Positions 6,760 to 12,595 of a DNA stretch of 17,844 nt are shown here, piece after piece. The DNA comes from an uncultured cyanobacterium (GTDB lineage: Bacteria; Cyanobacteriota; Cyanobacteriia; PCC-6307; Cyanobiaceae), in NCBI GenBank assembly GCA_903934745.1, contig CAIZOZ010000291.1:1-17844 (forward strand), given 5' to 3'. The notes below the pieces were generated by a model. The model made no database searches. It was not told the DNA's origin and worked only from the letters and a program-made list of their open reading frames with translations. The translations under genes and the position numbers were made by a program. Within the stretch, counting starts at the first letter, position 1. Each line of letters starts with the position of its first letter.

Positions 6760-7404
6760 ATGCTCGAGTTGCAGGCCCTCTCGTACCACCCCGCCACCGC
6801 CGCCTCAGCGGTGCTGCATGAGGTGTCGTTGCAGCTCGCCAGTGGCGAGCCAGCCCTGGTGGCGGGCCGCAGTGGCAGCGGTAAAACCACGCTGCTGGAG
6901 TTGATCAGCGGCCTGGCTGAACCGGATGGCGGCCAGATCCGCTGGGATGGCGAGCCGCTCACGGCCCGCCAGCGACGCTGGCTCTGCGGCCTGGTGTTCC
7001 AGTTCCCGGAACGTCATTTCCTCGGCCTGAGTGTGGGCCAGGAACTACGGCTCGGCCAGCGGCGCTTCGATTCGCAGCGGGCCAGCCGGGTGCTGGAGCA
7101 GGTGGGACTCGGTGACATCTCCCTGCAGCAGGCACCGGAGCAGCTCAGTGGCGGCCAGCAGCGCCGACTCTCCCTGGCGGTGCAGCTGCTGCGCGATCCG
7201 CGGGTGCTGCTGCTGGATGAACCCACCGCCGGACTGGACTGGACCGTGCGTGATGAGGTGTTGGCGTTGCTGCTGGAGCTGGGGCGGGAGCGGGCGCTGT
7301 TGATCGTCACCCATGAACCGGAACTATTTCGCGGTGTCGTCCAGAAAGGCTGGCGCCTGGAGCAGGGCCGTCTCCTTACGATGCCCCCAGACGGGATGGG
7401 GTGA
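6760..7404 (+). CDS. ABC transporter ATP-binding protein, ECF/CbiO-like
   Basis: A 214-residue stand-alone ABC ATPase. All nucleotide-binding motifs are intact: Walker A GRSGSGKTT (36-44), Q-loop in VFQFPERHFLG (Gln81), signature LSGGQQRR (129-136), Walker B with D-loop LLLDEPTAGLD (150-160) and switch His185 in VTHEP. The QFPE sequence after the Q-loop is the hallmark of energy-coupling-factor (EcfA/CbiO) ATPases and of the plastid NAP14/ABCI11-type proteins. No membrane component is encoded nearby, so the substrate is unknown; a metal or vitamin is typical of the family. The ATG at 6760 gives the family-like start MLELQALSYHP; an in-frame ATG at 6724 would add 12 residues. Its stop overlaps the start of hslO by one base. 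Confidence 0.87.
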   Translation: MLELQALSYHPATAASAVLHEVSLQLASGEPALVAGRSGSGKTTLLELISGLAEPDGGQIRWDGEPLTARQRRWLCGLVFQFPERHFLGLSVGQELRLGQRRFDSQRASRVLEQVGLGDISLQQAPEQLSGGQQRRLSLAVQLLRDPRVLLLDEPTAGLDWTVRDEVLALLLELGRERALLIVTHEPELFRGVVQKGWRLEQGRLLTMPPDGMG

Positions 7405-8318
7405 TGGCCGATCAGCTACTACGGGCCACCGCTGCCGGTGGCGGGATTCGCCTGGTGGCGGTCACCACGACAGCCACCACCGAGGAGGCCCGGCAACGCC
7501 ACGGGCTGTCATTCCTCACCACCACCCTGCTGGGACGGGCGATGGGCGCCGCGCTGCTGCTGGCCAGCTCGATGAAGGTGGCCCACGGCCGCGTCAATCT
7601 GCGTATTCAGTCGGATGGCCCGCTGCGGGGGTTGATGGTGGACGCCGGCCGTGACGGCAGCGTGCGCGGCCATGTGGTCAACCCGGGCCTGGAACTGCCC
7701 CTGGTCCATGGCCCTGATGGCAGCGCCCAGTTCGATCTGCAGCGGGCCACCGGCATCGGTTACCTGCATGTGGTGCGGGACATCGGCCAGGGAGCACCGT
7801 TCAGCAGCACGGTGGAATTGGTAAGCGGCGGCATCGGCGAGGACGTCGCCTCCTACCTGCTGCACTCCGAGCAAACCCCCTCGGCGCTGTTCGTGGGGGA
7901 GCAGATCGACAGCCAGGGGGTGCGCTGCAGTGGCGGCGTGCTGGTGCAGGTGTTACCCAAGGCGGCCCATGAACCGGCGCTGGTGGCCCTGCTGGAGGAG
8001 CGCTGCCGCGAGATCACGGGGTTCAGCCACCGCCTGGCCGTCCATGCCAACAATCTGCAGGCCCTGCTGGAGGACATCTTCCCCGACCTGGATCCGCGGC
8101 CCCTGGAGGCTGGAGCCCGCCTCACCCCCGTGCGCTTCCACTGCCCCTGCAGCCGCAGCCGCAGCGTCGGGGCACTGAAAATACTGGGACGCGATGAGCT
8201 CAGCGCCATGCTGCGCGAAGACGGCAAAGCAGAGCTCACCTGCCACTTCTGCAACACCAAGTATCAGGTGGAGGCCGATGAGCTGCTGGAGCTGATCCGC
8301 GAACTGGAGCCGGCCTAG
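7404..8318 (+). CDS. hslO: Redox-regulated chaperonin Hsp33
   Basis: A cytoplasmic holdase activated by oxidation, protecting proteins during oxidative plus heat stress. The 304-residue protein has the Hsp33 core (MADQLLRATA start, SSMKVAHGRVNLRIQSDGPLRG split around residues 55-76, GIGYLHVVRDIG at 117-128, SEQTPSALFVGEQ at 155-167) and the C-terminal redox switch: zinc cysteines Cys247, Cys249, Cys280 and Cys283, a CxC-x30-CxxC arrangement. The ATG at 7404 overlaps the TGA of the ABC ATPase, so translation is probably coupled; a GTG at 7401 is a less likely alternative. Its TAG stop overlaps that of the convergent CPP1-like gene within a single CCTAGG. Confidence 0.95.
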   Translation: MADQLLRATAAGGGIRLVAVTTTATTEEARQRHGLSFLTTTLLGRAMGAALLLASSMKVAHGRVNLRIQSDGPLRGLMVDAGRDGSVRGHVVNPGLELPLVHGPDGSAQFDLQRATGIGYLHVVRDIGQGAPFSSTVELVSGGIGEDVASYLLHSEQTPSALFVGEQIDSQGVRCSGGVLVQVLPKAAHEPALVALLEERCREITGFSHRLAVHANNLQALLEDIFPDLDPRPLEAGARLTPVRFHCPCSRSRSVGALKILGRDELSAMLREDGKAELTCHFCNTKYQVEADELLELIRELEPA

Positions 8319-9016
8319 GCGATCAGCAGGCTGCCGAGCAGCAACAGCAACAGGGCCGGCAGGCTCTGCACCTGAATCGGCCCGATCGGCAGACCCAAAG
8401 GCAGGGCGGGATTGATCGCTGCCAGCAGCAAGCCACCTAACACCAGTCCAACGCTGAGCAATGCCAGGCTCCAGCCCACCGCCTGCAGGAAGCGGCCGTT
8501 GCGTCGCTGCAGGCAGTAGACCGTCAGCAGCGTGGCCAGGGCCAGCAACAGCTCGGCCGGGGCCGACGGAACGGTGAACAACAACACCAGCAAGGCACCG
8601 GTCACCCCCAGGGGCAGCCAGAACTCGCGACCACTGGCCAGGGCCAGGGAGGGCAGGACCAGTTTGGTACGGCCCAGGCTTGGTGCCTGAAGCTGGGGCA
8701 GCCGTGGCAGGGCGCTGAGCACCGGTCGGCTGGGCGGCGGCGACACCTGTTCGCGCTGCGAGGCACTGCGGGCCGCCGTGCTCACACGCCCCTGCTGCCG
8801 CTCCTTGAGCCGATCCATCAGGATCGCGTCGTAGGCCGCATCAATCCGGGAACGCGCCATCGGGTCGTCTGGCACCTCGGCCAGCAGGGAATCGCGTCGC
8901 GCCTGAATGAGGTCAAAGGAAGCATCCGGTTCAACACCGAGCCGCTCATAGGGCGTGCCGGCGGTGGACTCAGGAGGCCTGGAGGGATCGGAAGCTGGAT
9001 CGTTGCCGTGATTCAT
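8315..9016 (-). CDS. CPP1-like J-domain-like membrane protein
   Basis: A 233-residue protein with an N-terminal J-like domain at about 22-73 (PYERLGVEPDASFDLIQAR, then IDAAYDAILMDRLKERQQGR split over 58-77) lacking the HPD motif of true DnaJ proteins. A Pro-rich linker (about 80-125) follows, then four hydrophobic segments near 134-150, 154-168, 178-200 and 216-232. This architecture matches the cyanobacterial and plastid CPP1 family. The Arabidopsis protein CPP1 is a chaperone-like partner of protochlorophyllide oxidoreductase, so a thylakoid role in pigment-enzyme stability is plausible but inferred. It lies 24 nt downstream of the small DUF1651-like gene on the same strand and shares stop-codon bases with hslO. 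Confidence 0.85.
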   Translation of the reverse strand: MNHGNDPASDPSRPPESTAGTPYERLGVEPDASFDLIQARRDSLLAEVPDDPMARSRIDAAYDAILMDRLKERQQGRVSTAARSASQREQVSPPPSRPVLSALPRLPQLQAPSLGRTKLVLPSLALASGREFWLPLGVTGALLVLLFTVPSAPAELLLALATLLTVYCLQRRNGRFLQAVGWSLALLSVGLVLGGLLLAAINPALPLGLPIGPIQVQSLPALLLLLLGSLLIA

Positions 9017-9040
9017 GCCCTAAAGCGTACCCAGCCAGAC

Positions 9041-9322
9041 CTAAAAAAGTGGTTCACTGCGGTGATATCCGTCCTCCTGCAGCAGCCGGCGACGGCAAGC
9101 CTCGGCTTCGGCCGGCGCCAGCCGCAGGCGGCGCTTGAGCAGTGGCATCTGGGGGGGCAGATGGCTGCCGAGTCGAATTTCAACCATGGTGCCAGCCGCC
9201 GCCGCTGAGGCCGGCATGAAGCTGACGTAATCACTGCCCCCATCGCTGCGCGGCCGCACCAACCACAGGGGCGCCGAACTGAGATTGATCTGAGTGGCCT
9301 GGGCCGACATCACGGGCACCAT
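9041..9322 (-). CDS. Small protein resembling DUF1651
   Basis: A 93-residue protein with no membrane segment. The order of features, APLWLVRP near 17-24, a central SFMPASAA, then PPQMPLLKRRLRLAPAEAEA and RRRLLQEDGYHRSEPLF to the end, resembles DUF1651, a short family common in marine picocyanobacteria with a W-[LV] start, an LLK/RR stretch and an L-x2-GW-like ending. Here GY replaces GW, so the match is moderate. A second in-frame ATG lies at 9310. No clear ribosome-binding site precedes either start. It is 24 nt upstream of the CPP1-like gene and probably shares its transcript; the 105-bp gap to prfC would hold the promoter. Confidence 0.55.
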   Translation of the reverse strand: MVPVMSAQATQINLSSAPLWLVRPRSDGGSDYVSFMPASAAAAGTMVEIRLGSHLPPQMPLLKRRLRLAPAEAEACRRRLLQEDGYHRSEPLF

Positions 9323-9427
9323 GGGTTGCAGCGTGACGAAATATTGCGTTCATTCTGGCCGCGCCTAGCCGCTTCCGTGGCCTGGCCACCGGGGCGAACA
9401 CCGTCAGCTTCACCGCGGCCCCGCCGT

Positions 9428-11113
9428 TCAGAGGGCGATCGGCTCCACGCCGCTGACCACCGGTGCCACAGCGCTGAGCTCCAGGGAGGGATGGTCTTCA
9501 GTGAGCTGATTGAGGTTCCAGTCGTTGCGAAACAGCAGCACCGGCCGGTCCCAGGGATCGCGCACCGTCTTGCAGTTGAAGATGCGACCCACCTGCTCCA
9601 GGGCGGGCCAGCCGCCACAGACCCAGCGGGCCACGTTGAACTCCATCGGTTCGATCCGGGTCTTGACGCCATATTCATGTTCGAGCCGGTATTGCACCAC
9701 TTCCAGTTGCAGCTGGCCCACGGCCGCCAGGATCGGATCGCGCTTGCTGGCATCGGTGTCATAGAGCACCTGCACCGCCCCCTCCTCCCGCAGCTCATTC
9801 ACTCCCTTGCGGAAACTCTTGAAAGCCGAGGGATTGGGATTGCGCAACCAGGCAAAGATCTCAGGGCTGAAGCAGGGAATTCCCTCGAACTCAACCCGGG
9901 TGCCGGTATAGAGCGTATCGCCGATGGCAAACATGCCGGGATTGTTGAGGCCGATCACATCACCCGGATAGGCATCCTCCACCACCTCCCGCTCCTGGCC
10001 GAACAACTTCTGGGGGCGCGACAGGCGAATGCTGCGACCACTGCGGGCATGGCGCACGGTCATGTCCTTCTCAAACTTGCCCGAACACACCCGCACAAAG
10101 GCGACACGATCGCGATGGCGCGGATCCATGTTGGCCTGGAGTTTGAACACGAAGCCGCTGAACTCCGGTCGCAGCGGATCCACCACGCCCTCGTGGCTGA
10201 GGCGAGCTGTGGGTTTCTGGGCTAGCTCCAGGAAGGCATCAAGGAAGGGGCGCACGCCGAAATTGGTCATGGCTGAACCGAAGAACACCGGACTCAGCTC
10301 ACCGGCATGCACCAGCTCCAGATCGAGGTCGGCACCGGCGCCATCCAGCAGCTCCAGTTCCTCCAGGGCGATCGCCAGCAGCTCCGGTTCCACCAGCTCA
10401 CTGCTCGCCGCTTCCGTCACCGAAAGGATCCGCTCCTCGCTCTGCCGCCCCCGCTCAGCCCGCTGAAACAGAATCACCTCGCGGCTGCGCCGATCGATCA
10501 CACCGCGGAAGCGATCGCCACTGCCGATCGGCCAGTTCACCGGCCAGCAGGCCAGGCCCAGCTCCTGTTCGATCTCATCGAGCAGCTCCAGCGGCTCGCG
10601 ACCGGGCCGGTCCATCTTGTTGATGAAGGTGAAGATCGGGATCTTGCGCATCCGGCAGACCTCGAACAACTTGCGCGTCTGCGGTTCAAGGCCCTTGGCG
10701 GCGTCCTCCAGCATCACCGCATTGTCGGCAGCGGCCAGGGTGCGGTAGGTGTCCTCGGAAAAGTCCTGGTGGCCGGGTGTATCGAGCAGGTTGATCGTGC
10801 TGCCGGCGTAGTCGAACTGCAACACGGTGGAGGTGATCGAGATGCCGCGCTGCTTCTCCAGCTCCATCCAGTCGGAGGTGACCTTGCGCTGCTCGCCTTT
10901 GGCCTTCACCGCCCCGGCCTGCTGGATCGCACCGCCGTAGAGCAGCAGCTTCTCGGTGAGCGTGGTCTTGCCGGCGTCCGGATGGGAAATGATCGCGAAA
11001 TTACGCCGCCGCGCCACCGCTGCCGCCAGGGCGTGGTGGGCCTGTTCGGCACTGGGATCAGGGGCCTGCACGGCGTTGGGGCCGGAGCCGCCGGGGGTCG
11101 AAGCGCTGCTCAT
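9428..11113 (-). CDS. prfC: Peptide chain release factor 3 (RF3)
   Basis: The translational GTPase that recycles RF1 and RF2 from the ribosome after termination. The 561-residue protein has all G motifs: G1 SHPDAGKTT (43-51), switch I RGISITST (89-96), G3 DTPGHQDF (111-118) and G4 NKMD (165-168). RF3-specific features include DWMELEKQRGISI, the EDTYRTLAAADNAVM block after G3 and the domain III match TRIEPMEFNVARWV near the C-terminus, which together exclude EF-G and LepA. Residues 1-35 form a variable Ala/Pro-rich extension, and an internal start is possible. It begins 4 nt after the stop of the methyltransferase gene, so the two probably share a transcript. The C-terminus is full length. Confidence 0.96.
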   Translation of the reverse strand: MSSASTPGGSGPNAVQAPDPSAEQAHHALAAAVARRRNFAIISHPDAGKTTLTEKLLLYGGAIQQAGAVKAKGEQRKVTSDWMELEKQRGISITSTVLQFDYAGSTINLLDTPGHQDFSEDTYRTLAAADNAVMLEDAAKGLEPQTRKLFEVCRMRKIPIFTFINKMDRPGREPLELLDEIEQELGLACWPVNWPIGSGDRFRGVIDRRSREVILFQRAERGRQSEERILSVTEAASSELVEPELLAIALEELELLDGAGADLDLELVHAGELSPVFFGSAMTNFGVRPFLDAFLELAQKPTARLSHEGVVDPLRPEFSGFVFKLQANMDPRHRDRVAFVRVCSGKFEKDMTVRHARSGRSIRLSRPQKLFGQEREVVEDAYPGDVIGLNNPGMFAIGDTLYTGTRVEFEGIPCFSPEIFAWLRNPNPSAFKSFRKGVNELREEGAVQVLYDTDASKRDPILAAVGQLQLEVVQYRLEHEYGVKTRIEPMEFNVARWVCGGWPALEQVGRIFNCKTVRDPWDRPVLLFRNDWNLNQLTEDHPSLELSAVAPVVSGVEPIAL

Positions 11114-11117
11114 CGGC

Positions 11118-11828
11118 TCAGCCTGACAGGTGGGCCGGGGCCAGGCTCAGCCGTCCGTGCACCTCCAGGTAGCGATCGTCGCGGGCCTCCACCCGCAGGC
11201 CCGCGAGCCCAGCCTGGCCCAATTGCGCCCGCACCTCTTCGGGTCGGAAGGCAGCCCGCAGCGAGGCGGCGTAGTCGCGGCGCAGCAGGGGATCACAGTC
11301 GCTGGCGTGGCACTGCACCAGGGCGTCCAGTGCCGCTGGATCCGGCGGCCGGCGCAGGTCGTGGATATGCACCAGGGCGCCGGGAGCGGCCAGCAGCCGC
11401 AGCGTCCGCCACAGCACGGCCGGATCGTGCAGATGATGCAGCAGGCTGTTGCTGACGATCGCCGTGCAGCGGCCGGCCAGGCCCCCCAGATCGCCGACGG
11501 CCAGGGGCAGCGTTAGACAGCGAAAGCTGAGGCGGGGCCAACGCTCGGCGGCGACCTGTCGCCGCTGCTCGGCCAGAGCGAGCATGGCGGCCGAACCATC
11601 CAGGCCCACCAGCTCGGCCGCCGGGCAACGCTCCGCCAGCCGGAAGCTGAGATTGCCGGGGCCGCAACCGAGATCCACCAGCTTCGATCCCAGGCCCTGC
11701 GGAGCCGCCAGAGCGATGATCCGCTCCACCAGAGCAGCGTCGCTGGCGGCGAAATCGGCCTCGGCGTAAACGCGGGCCTGCTCGGGATCGTCCATCAGCT
11801 CCGGTTCGCAGATCCGTTCCAGCACCAC
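11118..11828 (-). CDS. Class I SAM-dependent methyltransferase, substrate unknown
   Basis: A 236-residue Rossmann-fold methyltransferase. Motif I VDLGCGPGNLSFRLA (51-65), an acidic residue at the end of strand 2 (GLDGS, Asp77), and the SNSLLHHLHDP block (126-136) of the Methyltransf_25/11 type are clear. The N-terminal VLERICEPELMDDPEQARVYAEADF (about 2-26) looks family-specific. No substrate is indicated. The start is a GTG at 11828; a second GTG follows at 11825 and no upstream ATG is available in frame, so initiation may be weak or slightly misplaced. Only 4 nt separate it from prfC, which suggests a translation-linked target such as a release factor or rRNA, but that is guilt by association. 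Upstream lie tandem repeats and an inverted repeat. Confidence 0.85.
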   Translation of the reverse strand: MVLERICEPELMDDPEQARVYAEADFAASDAALVERIIALAAPQGLGSKLVDLGCGPGNLSFRLAERCPAAELVGLDGSAAMLALAEQRRQVAAERWPRLSFRCLTLPLAVGDLGGLAGRCTAIVSNSLLHHLHDPAVLWRTLRLLAAPGALVHIHDLRRPPDPAALDALVQCHASDCDPLLRRDYAASLRAAFRPEEVRAQLGQAGLAGLRVEARDDRYLEVHGRLSLAPAHLSG

Positions 11829-11911
11829 GGCCCCAGCTTTCGCAACAGCCAGCTTCGCCCAGGAGCAACCTGTCCCGCGTCAACCGCCTTGGCCAAGCCG
11901 CGGGGCCGAAG

Positions 11912-11946
11912 CCGCGGCGCTGCTCCTGCCTAATCTCGCGCCGCGG
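11912..11946. repeat. 9-bp GC-rich inverted repeat with 17-nt spacer
   Basis: CCGCGGCGC (11912-11920) and GCGCCGCGG (11938-11946) are exact reverse complements. It lies in the gap between the divergent methyltransferase gene and the gene at 12060, about 80 nt before the methyltransferase start and directly beside the 14-bp tandem repeats. It could be an operator or an RNA hairpin; the spacer contains TAATCT, which resembles a -10 box. Confidence 0.45.
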
Positions 11947-11963
11947 TTGACGCCGCTCGCCAG

Positions 11964-12019
11964 CAGTGAGCTGAGCCCAGCGAGCTGAGGGCAGCGAGCT
12001 AAGCGCAGCGAGCTGAGCA
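11964..12019. repeat. Four tandem copies of a 14-bp unit
   Basis: The consecutive units are CAGTGAGCTGAGCC, CAGCGAGCTGAGGG, CAGCGAGCTAAGCG and CAGCGAGCTGAGCA. The core CAGcGAGCTgAG is nearly invariant and the last two bases vary. The period is not a multiple of three, so a coding origin is unlikely. The array fills part of the 231-bp gap between divergent genes (11828 minus, 12060 plus). Confidence 0.85.
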
Positions 12020-12059
12020 CCCTTGAACCATCTCCAGGGACGGCCTCAAGGGACCAGGC

Positions 12060-12479
12060 TTGCCGCACCATGGAATCAGCGAACTGCAGCACAGCCCGGT
12101 TCTGCTGGAGCTCTTTCTCGAGTGGTGGGTGAGCGCCAAAACGGCCATGGCCCTGTCGCTGCTGGAGCAGGAACTGGTGATTTTGCGCATGGTTGGCCGC
12201 CTCCGCAGCGGCGTCTACGGCGCCTTCCCGCCGCAGGAACGGGCCCTGCTCGTGCTCACCGACGAGATGGTGGAGCGGCGCACGATGTCGCCGACCACCT
12301 GGGCGCTGCACGACCGGCCGCTGGAGCCACCGGTGGTGGTGCCAGCGGTGGCGGTGCCATCGGTGGCGGTGGATCTGATCGCGCTGATTGCCCAGGACGT
12401 GCTGTTCGCCCTCACCAACATTGTGTTGCAGCTGCCGCTCGAGTCGGCACTGGCGGCCGAACTGGGCCTTGCGGACTGA
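12060..12479 (+). CDS. Hypothetical protein, helical, no recognised family
   Basis: A 139-residue predicted protein I do not recognise. Its codon pattern is coding-like (third positions mostly G or C, sensible residue mix), while the overlapping minus-strand frame is a His/Gln/Arg-rich translation typical of antisense. The N-terminal half (LLELFLEWWVSAKTAMALSL, then LLEQELVILRMVGRL) and the C-terminal part (DLIALIAQDVLFALTNIVLQ) look like amphipathic helices. They are joined by a Val/Pro linker made by a 15-bp tandem duplication. The only usual start near the N-terminus is TTG at 12060, 36 nt after an in-frame stop; an internal ATG at 12147 would lose the tryptophan-rich helix. It precedes nrdJ by 116 bp on the same strand. 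Confidence 0.5.
   Translation: MPHHGISELQHSPVLLELFLEWWVSAKTAMALSLLEQELVILRMVGRLRSGVYGAFPPQERALLVLTDEMVERRTMSPTTWALHDRPLEPPVVVPAVAVPSVAVDLIALIAQDVLFALTNIVLQLPLESALAAELGLAD
12339..12368 (+). repeat. 15-bp tandem duplication within the gene at 12060
   Basis: GTGCCAGCGGTGGCG (12339-12353) is followed at once by GTGCCATCGGTGGCG (12354-12368), 14 of 15 bases identical. It encodes VPAVA then VPSVA, an in-frame expansion of a Val/Pro linker. Confidence 0.8.
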
Positions 12480-12546
12480 CGGCGCCGACAGTTGTACACC
12501 TGAACGGCCGCCGCTCCACATCCATGGTGCCGGCATGAACACTCGA

Positions 12547-12563
12547 CACCACCCCTGGTGGTG
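12547..12563 (+). promoter_or_regulatory. Short hairpin in the nrdJ leader
   Basis: CACCACC and GGTGGTG flank the loop CCT, 32 nt before the nrdJ GTG. CGAC (12544) and GTCG (12571) could extend a larger stem. It is too short to be a cobalamin riboswitch. A regulatory role is only possible. Confidence 0.25.
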
Positions 12564-12595
12564 GGTAGGGTCGTTCCATCGTGTGGCTGTAAACC

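Noticed and set aside
9377..9389. Palindrome GTGGCCTGGCCAC after prfC
   Set aside because: A single-base centre gives a poor hairpin loop, and there is no T-run; not enough to call a terminator.
10307..11455. 382-codon plus-strand ORF
   Set aside because: Antisense across prfC and the methyltransferase gene, with no coherent domain.
11880..12542. 220-codon minus-strand ORF opposite the gene at 12060
   Set aside because: Translation is a His/Arg/Gln repeat-like string; the plus-strand frame has better codon pattern and residue mix.
12480..12595. Cobalamin riboswitch before nrdJ
   Set aside because: The gap is only 116 bp and I find no B12-box-like sequence or the expected multi-stem layout.
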